Assembly (NCBI GenBank): GCA_003168265.1
Contig: PMSV01000001.1
Location: 30,672-94,671, forward strand
Source: Chitinophagaceae bacterium
GTDB taxonomy: Bacteria > Bacteroidota > Bacteroidia > Chitinophagales > Chitinophagaceae
Reading direction: 5' to 3'
DNA length: 64,000 nt
Numbering within the stretch: the stretch's first letter is position 1; every line of letters begins with the position of its first letter. Under the pieces are notes generated by a model that had not been told where the DNA came from, ran no database searches, and saw only the letters and a list, made by a program, of their open reading frames with translations. Of this stretch, positions 54,143 to 63,034 are shown one piece after another. A program made the position numbers and the translations under genes.

Positions 54143-55429
54143 TTATTTTCGAAAAGCCCATTTGATCATTTCCTTCCAGCTTGCTTTTTTCCCATACATC
54201 AAAATACCTGTGCGATAGATCTTCGCGGTTAGCCAGGTAAAGAACAGAAAACCCAGTATCAGCAGTACCATCGAAAGAATGATCTGCCATGCCGGCGGGC
54301 TGTAAGCGATACGGCCCATCATTACGATAGGGGAGGTAAGAGGGAAAAGGCTGCCGAAAATAGCCAACCCGTTATTTGGATCGTTTACGGCCTTGGTCAT
54401 GATAACAAAGCCCAAAATCACTGGCATGATGATGGGTAAGGTAAGCTGCTGGGCTTCCTGCTGGTCCTCGCTTACCGCACTGCCGATAGCGGCAAAAAGG
54501 GAAGCATAAAGCAGGTATCCGCCAAGGAAATAAAAGAAGAATGAGAATATAATGAGTCCGATGGGAAGGCCTCCGATGCCGGCCAGCACTTCATGCAGCA
54601 TATTGGCCTGTTGACCGCTCTGTGCCGCCACCTGGTGTACCAGTGAGGGGAATATAAGGGGCAGGAGTAACTGCAGGACAAACATCAGCAGAATCCAAAT
54701 GATAAATTGTGTAAGTCCCACCGCACCGATGCCAATGATCTTTCCCATCATCAATTGAAAGGGCTTGACTGAACTGACAATCACTTCTGCGATCCGGTTT
54801 ACTTTTTCTTCCATTACACCGCGCATGACCATAGTACCGTAGATCAGCAGTATCATATAGATCAGGATGCCTGCTACAAAGGAGATGGCATAAGCAACGC
54901 CGGCAATGGATTTCTTGACTCCATTTTGGGAATCCACCGGATTTTCCACGGAAACGTCAGAACTGATTGCCTTATACTGGGAAGGATCGATATGAGCCGC
55001 GATCATTCGCTTTTTCTCAATGGCCCGGTTGATCACGGATTCAATCTTGATTTTTTCTGAAAGGCTGAGCGCCGCATGAGAATGAACAAGTATCCCTCCG
55101 GGACTGTCGATATTCAAGGGTGGTATAAACAGGACGGAGGAAAATCCGTTTTTTTCATATTTGTCAATATAAGAATCAAGGTCCTGCCGGTCGATAAAAG
55201 AATAATTCCAATTATCATCCTTTGATTTTTCAACACTGTCGCCGAATAGTCCATCCTTATCAATAATGGCCACATTGCGGGAGGTCGTGCTGCCGCTGAG
55301 GGAAATGGCGATGATGGCAGCGTAAAAGCCTATGATGACCAATGGTACAAGGATCGTGGTAAGTAAGAATGACCTCTTTCTCACACGGGTCAGGTATTCG
55401 CGCTGCATGACAAGCCATATCTTATTCAT
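54143..55429 (-). CDS. ABC-2 type exporter permease (NatB-like)
   Basis: 428 aa. One N-terminal TM (SFLLTTILVPLVIIGFYAAI), a large extracytoplasmic domain (about 45-175), then five to six TMs in the second half, including YAISFVAGILIYMILLIYGT and GEEKVNRIAEV-like VMEEKVNRIAEVIVSSVKPF, a hallmark of ABC2_membrane_3/NatB proteins. With the ATPase encoded 10 bp upstream it should form an exporter; NatAB homologues export sodium, but substrate here is unknown. Confidence 0.88.
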   Translation of the reverse strand: MNKIWLVMQREYLTRVRKRSFLLTTILVPLVIIGFYAAIIAISLSGSTTSRNVAIIDKDGLFGDSVEKSKDDNWNYSFIDRQDLDSYIDKYEKNGFSSVLFIPPLNIDSPGGILVHSHAALSLSEKIKIESVINRAIEKKRMIAAHIDPSQYKAISSDVSVENPVDSQNGVKKSIAGVAYAISFVAGILIYMILLIYGTMVMRGVMEEKVNRIAEVIVSSVKPFQLMMGKIIGIGAVGLTQFIIWILLMFVLQLLLPLIFPSLVHQVAAQSGQQANMLHEVLAGIGGLPIGLIIFSFFFYFLGGYLLYASLFAAIGSAVSEDQQEAQQLTLPIIMPVILGFVIMTKAVNDPNNGLAIFGSLFPLTSPIVMMGRIAYSPPAWQIILSMVLLILGFLFFTWLTAKIYRTGILMYGKKASWKEMIKWAFRK

Positions 55430-55439
55430 ATGAATTTGG

Positions 55440-56372
55440 TTATGCGTTGGTGTTTTGGAATTGGCGGGAAAGTGGAGTGCCTTCCACCAGTTTGATGAAG
55501 ATATCGTTCAGGGAAGGGAGCAGTTCCTGGAAGGATCGGATGTTTAGCTTTTTTTCGATAAAAAATTGGAGGACATCATTGGTGCTGAAACCAGTTTTGA
55601 TCCTGATGAAGAGATCCATATTTTTTTTGCCGATCAGGTCGAAGGTTTCGCTGGCTATTGCCTCTTCATCCTGCTCCAGCCCGACCTGGTAAAGATTTTC
55701 TTTGAACTGTTGCCTTATCTCGCTTACACTTCCATCCAGTATCTTCATCCCCTTATTGACTAAGATGATATGGTTACAGATCTCCTCCACCTGTTCCATG
55801 CGGTGGGTGCTGAAAATGATCGTGGAGCCCTTGCGGGACAATGCAAAGATCTCATCCTTGATCAGGTTACTGTTTACGGGGTCCAGTCCGCTGAAGGGCT
55901 CATCCAGGATGATCAGTTTTGGTTCATGCAATACGGTCGTGACGAACTGAAGTTTTTGCCCCATGCCTTTACTCAGGTCTTCCACCTTCTTATTCCACCA
56001 GCTCTGCATCTCGAATTTTATAAACCATTGCTTGACCTTTTCCATGGCGTCCTTTCTTGAAAGACCCTTCAATTGAGCCAGGTAAACGGCCTGCTCCCCG
56101 ATTTTCATTTTCTTATACAAACCCCTTTCTTCCGGCATATATCCAATCTGCCCCACGTCCTTTGTCGGATCAAATTTCTTTCCTTCCAGGCTGATGGTTC
56201 CTTCATCTGCGTAGAATATTCCGGTAATCATCCGAATCAGAGTTGTTTTTCCGGCCCCATTAGGGCCTAAAAGCCCAAAAATGGATCCCTTATTAATGCC
56301 GAAACTGATATCGTCTACGGCTTTTTGTGTAGCAAAATATTTCTTAAGATGATTGACTTCAAGGAATTGCAT
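55440..56372 (-). CDS. ABC transporter ATP-binding protein (NatA-like)
   Basis: 310 aa. Walker A GLLGPNGAGKTTLIRMITG (residues about 33-51), Q-loop in GYMPEERGLY, signature LSKGMGQK (a variant of LSGGQ with Lys), Walker B LIILDEPFSGLDPVN, and H-loop IIFSTHRMEQ. The C-terminal about 80 residues fit the DUF4162 extension found in this subgroup. Energises the permease encoded just downstream. Divergent from rlmN. Confidence 0.92.
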   Translation of the reverse strand: MQFLEVNHLKKYFATQKAVDDISFGINKGSIFGLLGPNGAGKTTLIRMITGIFYADEGTISLEGKKFDPTKDVGQIGYMPEERGLYKKMKIGEQAVYLAQLKGLSRKDAMEKVKQWFIKFEMQSWWNKKVEDLSKGMGQKLQFVTTVLHEPKLIILDEPFSGLDPVNSNLIKDEIFALSRKGSTIIFSTHRMEQVEEICNHIILVNKGMKILDGSVSEIRQQFKENLYQVGLEQDEEAIASETFDLIGKKNMDLFIRIKTGFSTNDVLQFFIEKKLNIRSFQELLPSLNDIFIKLVEGTPLSRQFQNTNA

Positions 56373-56519
56373 GGTTTATGGAATTTACCGCACCTAAAGA
56401 TTAAGAAAAATTGTTAAGTGCCCATGAAAAACTGATAAACATTTTTGAACAATCTTTTAAAAGGCGAAAAACTACTTTTAAAGGCTATGGCCCATCTGTT
56501 TTATATATTTGCAGGTTCA

Positions 56520-57563
56520 ATGGAAAAGCCCACAGCAAATATCCGGGAACTGAGCCGGACGGAAATTGAAGAATACACAAAGCAGCTCGGGGAACCCAAA
56601 TTCCGAGCTCGCCAGTTATGGGAATGGATATGGTCCAAACAGGCCGCTGATTTTGAATCCATGACCAGTCTGAGCAAGGAATTTCGTCAAAAATTAGCAA
56701 CAGATTTTTCCCTGCCTGCCTTGACCGTGGATGCCACCCAATATAGTTCAGACGGCACTGTTAAGAGCCGTTTCAGGACCATCGACGGTCACTTGGTGGA
56801 AGGCGTTCTTATACCCACCGAAGAACGGCGTACAGCCTGCGTTTCCTCCCAGATAGGCTGTTCCCTGAATTGCCGCTTCTGCGCCACGGGATATATGGGC
56901 CGCAAAAGAAACCTGAATTTCGATGAAATTTTCGATGAAGTAGCCCTGATCAACCGTCAATCGGAGCAGATTTTCGAAAAAAAGCTCAGCAATATCGTCT
57001 TTATGGGCATGGGGGAACCCTTGCTCAACTACAAGAACGTCCTGCAGGCCATTGAGCGGATCAGTTCACCTGATGGTCTCGGCATGAGCCCTCGCCGCAT
57101 TACTGTATCCACTGCCGGCGTTGCCAAAATGATCCGGCAATTAGGGGACGATCAGGTGAAATTCAAGCTGGCCCTATCCCTCCATGCCGCAAGTGACCTC
57201 AAAAGGCATGAAATCATGCCCATCAATGACAGCAATAACATCAAATCCCTGGTAGAAGCCCTGAATTATTTCTACAAGCAGACAGGCAATGAAATCACCT
57301 TGGAATACATCCTTTTCAAGGATTTCAACGATTCAATTAAGGATGCAGATGAGTTAATCAAAATCTTCAGACAGGTACCAGCCGACCTCGTCAATATCAT
57401 CGAGTACAATCCGATCGATGCAGCCCGTTTCTCCAAACCAGACGAAAAGACAGTGGAAAATTTCATGCAATGGCTTGGTAAACATCGAGTTAATGCCAGA
57501 TTGCGGCGCAGCAGGGGAAGGGATATCGATGCGGCTTGCGGTCAACTCGCCAATAAAGGATAG
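56520..57563 (+). CDS. rlmN: Dual-specificity 23S rRNA/tRNA (adenine-C2) methyltransferase RlmN
   Basis: 347 aa from the ATG at 56520 (MEKPTANIREL); a TTG-initiated extension from 56445 is unlike the family. Radical-SAM enzyme that methylates A2503 of 23S rRNA and A37 of some tRNAs. The iron-sulfur cluster motif CSLNCRFC (CxxxCxxC) is present, followed by NIVFMGMGEPLLNY, RRITVSTAGV and FKLALSLHAASD. The final cysteine near the C-terminus (AACGQL) is the resolving residue. Complete. Confidence 0.95.
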   Translation: MEKPTANIRELSRTEIEEYTKQLGEPKFRARQLWEWIWSKQAADFESMTSLSKEFRQKLATDFSLPALTVDATQYSSDGTVKSRFRTIDGHLVEGVLIPTEERRTACVSSQIGCSLNCRFCATGYMGRKRNLNFDEIFDEVALINRQSEQIFEKKLSNIVFMGMGEPLLNYKNVLQAIERISSPDGLGMSPRRITVSTAGVAKMIRQLGDDQVKFKLALSLHAASDLKRHEIMPINDSNNIKSLVEALNYFYKQTGNEITLEYILFKDFNDSIKDADELIKIFRQVPADLVNIIEYNPIDAARFSKPDEKTVENFMQWLGKHRVNARLRRSRGRDIDAACGQLANKG

Positions 57564-57688
57564 TCGCCCATCCATCCATCCTTTCCATCCATTTCGGTCA
57601 ATAGTAGGATTTCATAGGCAGTCAATTCTTCCTGACATTAAACTCAAATTTAAATTTGGGGTCTTAATAACTCGACAAACAAAAAAAA

Positions 57689-58462
57689 ATGAAACAAATC
57701 GTTTCGCTGATCGCCGCCCTTATGATTGGTTTGGCCCTCAACGCTCAAAATTCAGGAACGAATTCAGATACCACCCATCATCATGCCTTTCACCAGTGGG
57801 GAAATCAAAATAATCACAACGGAAATGATAGCCTGCATCGCCATTATCAGCGCTTTGGTCATGGTGACCAGAGTTATGCACGCAACAACTGGCAAGGTCA
57901 CCGCAGAAATCAAATGCATGGAAATCGATTCCATCGAGGAAACCATGGAGGCGGAATGTATGATCGGGGATGGGCTCATTTTACTCCGGAACAAAGAAAG
58001 CAGGCCCAGGCTATCAATGTTGATTATCGCAAACAGCAAAAAGCCCTATACAATAACAACAGCATGACGCTGGGAGAATACAAGTCCAAATTGGCTGCCC
58101 TTCAAAAAGATAAGAAGGACAAAATTATGGCCTTGCTTACCCCTGAGCAAAAGAACCAAATGGCCCAATGGAAGAAAAAAAGAGAAGAAAATGCACAGGT
58201 TCATGGAGCCGCCCGCCTTGAAAGGATGCGTATTGAATTGAATCTGACCGATGCCCAGGCATCTACCATAAAATCCCAGCAACAGGTTTTAAGAAAGCAA
58301 ATGAAGGACATCATGGAAAATGATAACCTGTTCAGGGACCAGAAAAGGGACGAAATGAAATCACTTATCGCCAAAAACAAGGAAAACCTGAAAACTGTAT
58401 TGACCCCGCAACAGTATGAACAATTTGAAAACATGAATAGGCGGCCTTCTATGGATAAATGA
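57689..58462 (+). CDS. His/Asn-rich periplasmic protein with Spy/CpxP-like LTxxQ motifs
   Basis: 257 aa. Signal peptide (KQIVSLIAALMIGLALNA). Residues 30-90 are extremely rich in His, Asn, Gly and Arg (THHHAFHQWGNQNNHNGND), a possible metal-binding tract. Residues 95-250 are helical and charged with FTPEQRKQA, LTPEQKNQM, LTDAQAS and LTPQQYEQ, the LTxxQ pattern of Spy/CpxP periplasmic proteins. Those respond to envelope stress or metals; a similar role is inferred. Ends before a terminator. Confidence 0.75.
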   Translation: MKQIVSLIAALMIGLALNAQNSGTNSDTTHHHAFHQWGNQNNHNGNDSLHRHYQRFGHGDQSYARNNWQGHRRNQMHGNRFHRGNHGGGMYDRGWAHFTPEQRKQAQAINVDYRKQQKALYNNNSMTLGEYKSKLAALQKDKKDKIMALLTPEQKNQMAQWKKKREENAQVHGAARLERMRIELNLTDAQASTIKSQQQVLRKQMKDIMENDNLFRDQKRDEMKSLIAKNKENLKTVLTPQQYEQFENMNRRPSMDK

Positions 58463-58485
58463 TATCGGGGTTGTGTGAAACGCAA

Positions 58486-58517
58486 GGGCGGACCTCTATA
58501 GGGGCCGCCTTTTTTTT
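58486..58517 (+). terminator. Rho-independent terminator after the His-rich protein gene
   Basis: GGCGG..CC and GG..CCGCC pair around TCTATA, followed by eight T residues, 24 bp after the stop codon at 58462. Confidence 0.85.
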
Positions 58518-58555
58518 AGTACATTTGCGATTACTGTTGGAAAATAGCAATTTTT

Positions 58556-59545
58556 ATGAAGAGGAAAACGGATAATTTCAGCAAGTTTTTCAACAAGAAA
58601 AACAACAGCGCAATCAAAGAGCAGATAAAGCAGGAAAAAAAAGCGGAAAAAAAAGCGCGCCGCGAAGGGATCGAAAGGCATTTTGAAGAAAAAAGAAACC
58701 GGAAAGCCAGTCTGTCTGAAACCCCACCCAGGAAAAAAGGAGAATCTCCCGTTCCGGCTTTGGACAAATCCAGGCCATCCTCCAAAACAGCCAAACCTAC
58801 GGCTCAACCTGCAAATGCAGAGATCTTCCCATTGAATAAATACATTTCTTACTGCGGTGTATGCTCCCGCAGGGATGCCGCAGACCTCATCCGAGCCGGT
58901 AAATTGCAGGTCAATGGTGATAAAATATTGGAACCCGGCACAAAAGTCACTGCCGCCGATGATATCCGCCTCGATGGTAAAAAGGTCCATATCGTCCGAA
59001 ACCTTGTTTATATTCTATTGAACAAACCAAAAGACTATATCACCACCAACGAAGACCCGCAGGGCCGTAAAACCGTTCTTCAGCTCATCCGGAATGCCAC
59101 AAGCGAACGCGTTTATCCGGTGGGCAGGCTTGACCGCAATACTTCCGGAGTCCTGCTGCTTACCAATGATGGGGAATTGGCCCAGAAACTGGCACACCCC
59201 AAACATGAGATCAAAAAGGTTTACCATGTTGTCCTGGATAAGGAATTGAACATTAACGACCTCGAATCCATCGCAAAGGGCATCACTCTCGAAGATGGTC
59301 CGGCCAAAGTGGATGAGATTGCCTATGCCGATCCCAAGGACAAGACCCAGGTCGGACTCGAAATACATAGCGGCCGCAACCGCATCGTAAGAAGGATTTT
59401 TGAGCAATTGGGTTATGATGTCCGGGGTCTGGACCGGGTCATGTATGCAGGTCTCACCAAAAAAAATGTCCAAAGAGGGAAATGGAGATTCTTATCGGAT
59501 AAAGAAGTGCGTATCCTCAAATACCTGAATTCCTCCATCAAATAA
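58556..59545 (+). CDS. 23S rRNA/16S rRNA pseudouridine synthase, RluB/RsuA family
   Basis: 329 aa. Unusually long, highly basic N-terminus (about 90 residues rich in Lys, Arg, Asn), then an S4 RNA-binding domain (LNKYISYCGVCSRRDAADLI), and the catalytic domain with VGRLDRNTSGVLLLTNDGEL (catalytic Asp in GRLDRNTSG), KVYHVVLDK and GRNRIVRRIFEQLGYDV. Converts a uridine in rRNA to pseudouridine. The basic extension is typical of Bacteroidota members and likely binds rRNA. Six bp before a second pseudouridine-synthase gene. Confidence 0.9.
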   Translation: MKRKTDNFSKFFNKKNNSAIKEQIKQEKKAEKKARREGIERHFEEKRNRKASLSETPPRKKGESPVPALDKSRPSSKTAKPTAQPANAEIFPLNKYISYCGVCSRRDAADLIRAGKLQVNGDKILEPGTKVTAADDIRLDGKKVHIVRNLVYILLNKPKDYITTNEDPQGRKTVLQLIRNATSERVYPVGRLDRNTSGVLLLTNDGELAQKLAHPKHEIKKVYHVVLDKELNINDLESIAKGITLEDGPAKVDEIAYADPKDKTQVGLEIHSGRNRIVRRIFEQLGYDVRGLDRVMYAGLTKKNVQRGKWRFLSDKEVRILKYLNSSIK

Positions 59546-59551
59546 TAGCTC

Positions 59552-60277
59552 TTGATAAAGAATAAGCCCGAAATCCTATTCGAGAACGAATCTTTTGTAG
59601 TTGTCAACAAACCCCCGGGCCTGCTTAGTATTCCCGGAAGGGACGCCTCGGAAATTTCGGTCAAAACACTGCTATCCCGGCAATATGGTCAAATATTTAC
59701 CGTGCACAGGATCGACAGGGATACCAGCGGGCTGATCCTTTTTGCCCGCAACGAAGATTCCCATCGTTATCTGAACGGACTCTTCGAAGAGAGGGAGGTA
59801 GGAAAAGATTACCTGGGGATCGTCAGCGGAACCCTAAGCGAAAAAAAAGGAGTCATAGATGGCCCGATTGCAGAAAACCAGCACCAGGCGGGAACCATGC
59901 TGATTCATAAGCGAGGCAAACCTTCGATAACCGAATACGAGGTCCAGGAAGAATTCGGACTCTATTCCCTGATCCGGTTCCGGATCCTGACCGGTCGCAC
60001 TCATCAGATCCGTGTCCACATGCAATGGCAAAGCCATCCCATTGTTTGCGACGAGATCTACGGCGACCCCTCACCAATTCTTCTCTCCTCTTTCAAAAGG
60101 AATTTTAAATTATCCAGGGCGGAAGAATCTGAAAAGCCAATTCTGAATCGTCTTGGCCTCCACGCACATTTATTGCAATTCACCGATGACAGGAATATTG
60201 CCCGCGAATTTGAAGCACCGTTGCCCAGGGACTTCCAGGCCTTCCTTAGCCAATTGCGAAAATGGAAGAACCTATGA
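59552..60277 (+). CDS. RluA/RluD-family pseudouridine synthase
   Basis: 241 aa. No S4 domain. Motif FENESFVVVNKPPGLLSIPG, catalytic HRIDRDTSGLILFARNEDS (Asp in HRLDRxTSG), and LTGRTHQIRVHMQWQSHPI. Target RNA unknown. The start is a TTG at 59552 (IKNKPEIL follows); no ATG occurs before the first motif. Six bp after the RluB-like gene, so both are translated from one mRNA. Confidence 0.88.
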   Translation: MIKNKPEILFENESFVVVNKPPGLLSIPGRDASEISVKTLLSRQYGQIFTVHRIDRDTSGLILFARNEDSHRYLNGLFEEREVGKDYLGIVSGTLSEKKGVIDGPIAENQHQAGTMLIHKRGKPSITEYEVQEEFGLYSLIRFRILTGRTHQIRVHMQWQSHPIVCDEIYGDPSPILLSSFKRNFKLSRAEESEKPILNRLGLHAHLLQFTDDRNIAREFEAPLPRDFQAFLSQLRKWKNL

Positions 60278-60347
60278 AAATTCGCACATTTTGTGGATAA
60301 CCGAATGCCCCGATCCTAATCACATTTTCTAATTTGTTGAGAAGTAT

Positions 60348-60458
60348 TACATTTGGACCGAAGTGCTTATGATAGTTTGGACCGAAACCCTTTATTTCAG
60401 ATTTTGATTTTAATTGCTTATTTCAGAATCGACCCTCATATCAGTTTATTGGTCCAAA
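60348..60458 (+). promoter_or_regulatory. Repeated motif region upstream of the GYF-receiver gene
   Basis: TTTGGACCGAA occurs twice (60352-60362 and 60376-60386, 24 bp apart) and TTGGTCCAAA, its core inverted, at 60449-60458. TTATTTCAGA also occurs twice (about 60391 and 60419). TACATTTG at 60348-60355 is a -7-like box. The pattern suggests binding sites for a regulator, not identified. Confidence 0.4.
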
Positions 60459-60539
60459 ACCCTGGCTGTATTCCCTCGTGAAACCATCTAAACAAATCCT
60501 TTGTCCGACTTAAAGCCGAATTCTCTTTAAAACTAAAGG

Positions 60540-62195
60540 ATGGTTTCCTATCTACTACTAAGAAACAACAAACAATCGGGCCCTTTTTCCTTCGAAGAAA
60601 TAGCCGGCTTAGGCATTATGTCCAATGATCTGATTTGGGTTGAAGGCAAGAGCAGCGCCTGGCGTTTTCCAGAAGAAATTGACGAATTAAAGAAGCTTCT
60701 ACAACCATCAACAACGCAAACAAGAACTGCAATTTCCCGAAATAAAGAGCCACGCCCATCCGATTATTCCGGCTTGAACCCTTTGGGTGGTCCTGTGCCT
60801 GAGGACCAACCTGGAAAAAAGCAAGAGAGCCCAGACCCGGGTATCTCCAGCCGCAGCATCGAATTACGTAAAATAAATTTTTTAAGAAAGGAAACTGAGC
60901 GAAAGGCCTCCCGTCCAGCCGAAAACGAATCTGTTGGCCTAAAGATCGATGTCATCATAGCCGATGACCATGGACTTTTCAGGGAAGGAGTAAAAACCGC
61001 CCTTTCCCGGAAAACGGATATCTCCATCGTTGGCGAAGCCGAAAACGGACAGCAACTCCTCAACCTCTTAAAGCACAGCAGGCCCGATGTGGTCCTGCTG
61101 GATATACAAATGCCTGTCATGGACGGCATTTCCGCCTTACAATCCATTCGGAAATACTATCCCGAATTGAAAGTGATCATTCTCTCCATGCATGAAGGCC
61201 ATTCCATGGTCTCCGCCTTGATGGAAAGCGGGGCCAATGGATACCTGACCAAGACGGCTGAACCTGAGACCATTTACCAGGCAGTGAAGACCTGCTATGA
61301 GAAAAATTATTTTTTCAATGAGCTTACCAACCTCTCCATGCTGGAAGGGCTCAGGTCTAAAAAGAAGATTCCCGAAAAAATCAAAGAAATCCCATTCAAT
61401 GGCGGTGACCTCATGGAAAAATGGACCCTGGCAAAAAGCAAGCCCGACAGGAGTTCCGGCAAGGGCTCCGCAAAGAGGGTTTTGATCACGGCTCTTTCCC
61501 TTATACTGCTCGGAGCCGCGGCCATTGCCGGGATCAGCCTGATTGTCCGAACAGATTTCAGCTTTCTGGCCCCTCCCAAAAATTCAGCCTCACTGAATCA
61601 GCCAGCCTCCATTCATATTACTCCGTCCGGGCAAGCTTCTCTTGTCGTTTCGGACAGCAATACAACACACTTACAGAAAGCTTCTGCTGCCCAATCCACT
61701 GAATCAGTAGCCGATCCGCAGGAAGCAGTTTCTAGAAAACCGAGCCTGAATCTAAAAAAAATAAATAAAAAAGATCGGGATGGCTCTCATGCAACCTTAA
61801 TGCCAGCTTTGCTCAAAACGGATACTACGCAGATAGCCCACAATCCTCCCCCCGCAAAAGAAACGGAGGTAGACCCGGCCCTGAACAATGCAGTCGAAAG
61901 GGCCCGGATCTACCAGCAGGTTGCGGCCAGTGTAAACGATTATCACAAGGGCGCATTTGGCGGTCTCTCGGATATTGAAATCACAGTAAACAATCATTCC
62001 GGCCACCCTTTGGACGAAGTGGTCGTAGAGTTGAAATACATCCTTTCCAATTCGAAAATATATAAAACCGAGACTTTGCACTTTCAAAACCTGTCCGCCG
62101 GATCCACCAGTGTTCAGCCAGCCCCCAAAAGTTCCCGGGGAACACAACTCCAATACCATATCATATCAATCAGGTCAAAGGATCTGGGGCTCTGA
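60540..62195 (+). CDS. GYF-domain / receiver / transmembrane fusion protein
   Basis: 551 aa. Residues 1-55: GYF_2-type domain (SYLLLRNNKQSGPFSFEEIA, LIWVEGKSSAWRF). Disordered linker to 133. Residues 135-258: NarL-type receiver (acidic pocket ADD 141-143, phospho-acceptor D188 in LLDIQMP, K238 in YLTKTA). No helix-turn-helix follows. Instead a basic stretch and one TM helix at about 314-336 (VLITALSLILLGAAAIAGIS), then a Ser/Pro/Lys linker and a C-terminal beta domain (LSDIEITVNNHSGHPLDEVV onward). The receiver would be cytosolic and the tail periplasmic. Output is unknown; a phosphorylation-controlled membrane signal is inference. No kinase gene is nearby. Confidence 0.85.
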   Translation: MVSYLLLRNNKQSGPFSFEEIAGLGIMSNDLIWVEGKSSAWRFPEEIDELKKLLQPSTTQTRTAISRNKEPRPSDYSGLNPLGGPVPEDQPGKKQESPDPGISSRSIELRKINFLRKETERKASRPAENESVGLKIDVIIADDHGLFREGVKTALSRKTDISIVGEAENGQQLLNLLKHSRPDVVLLDIQMPVMDGISALQSIRKYYPELKVIILSMHEGHSMVSALMESGANGYLTKTAEPETIYQAVKTCYEKNYFFNELTNLSMLEGLRSKKKIPEKIKEIPFNGGDLMEKWTLAKSKPDRSSGKGSAKRVLITALSLILLGAAAIAGISLIVRTDFSFLAPPKNSASLNQPASIHITPSGQASLVVSDSNTTHLQKASAAQSTESVADPQEAVSRKPSLNLKKINKKDRDGSHATLMPALLKTDTTQIAHNPPPAKETEVDPALNNAVERARIYQQVAASVNDYHKGAFGGLSDIEITVNNHSGHPLDEVVVELKYILSNSKIYKTETLHFQNLSAGSTSVQPAPKSSRGTQLQYHIISIRSKDLGL

Positions 62196-62261
62196 GGAGA
62201 TCAAACCTGTGTTGAACATTTATTGGTAGTGGGTCAGTTTGAATTTGGATGGTATAAAAAT

Positions 62262-62290
62262 AAAAGAGGTCTATAAGATAGACCTCTTTT
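62262..62290. terminator. Bidirectional hairpin terminator
   Basis: AAAAGAGGTCTA-TAAGA-TAGACCTCTTTT, perfect 12-bp arms with A and T tracts, between two convergent genes (plus-strand gene ends at 62195, minus-strand gene ends at 62385). Confidence 0.85.
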
Positions 62291-62384
62291 ACAGGAGACA
62301 AGAATACGTATTCTAAATGTATTCCTCATCTCTAATCAATTCTCTTGTTGTCAAGTACATACAGTTTTCGCTTTATTATAGGTA

Positions 62385-63034
62385 TTAATGTTTAAAAATA
62401 ATAATAAAACCCTGCTTAGGCAAAATTATTCCGTTATAATTCCATTTCCATACTTTAGTTGCCCCATTTATCTCAACAGGGTTCTCGTCAAACTTATTAA
62501 TTGTTCCAGTCTGGTAGAACTCAATATCCATGCCATTACCTGTAACGACTGTAACTTTGACATTCTTTTGGATACATATGGCGTAAGCACGCTTATCTAT
62601 ATTGTTTGTCTTTGAAAGAACTATTCTCTTTTTAACCAGGAATTTATACTCACTTTGCCCTTTTAAATCAATTTTAACGTCTTTATATAAGTTTTTATTA
62701 TCATATCTTTCAGTAAAGTTGTTACTATTCAATTCAATTTTTTTTTCATTTATAATGACTTCTATTTCAAAAGATGTTTCGTCATTAATTCCAGAAGGAG
62801 GCTTTGGTATTATAGCTTGTGTTTTATATGCAATTGGGATGTCTTTTTTTGAAGGCTTTAGCGTGAATCTTACAGTCTCATGTTGTTCCCAAAAATCGTT
62901 ATTCAAAGAGATTATATTATATGAAAAATCATAATTTTCTCCATAATATTCATGATTTATATTGAAATAATTAAGGACTGCCGCACCATCTGTTATACTA
63001 TATCCTAATGAAATATTAGGGTCTTACACTTCAT
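62385..63034 (-). pseudogene. AT-rich gene of unknown function, apparently frameshifted at its 5' end
   Basis: The open frame from 63023 to 62385 is clearly coding (DPNISLGYSITDGAAVLNYF, INHEYYGENYDFSYNI, then the long tail WKWNYNGIILPKQGFIIIFKH) but has no ATG, and a TAA stands just before it. In another frame an ATG at 63034, overlapping the upstream gene's stop as ATGA, reads MKCKTLIFH*. Adding one base near 63024 would join them as MKCKxDPNISL. So either a single-base deletion inactivated the gene, or there is a sequence error, or a TTG at 62906 is used to give 173 aa. It is notably richer in A+T than its neighbours, with Asn/Lys/Ile codons, suggesting transfer. Family not recognised. Confidence 0.6.
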
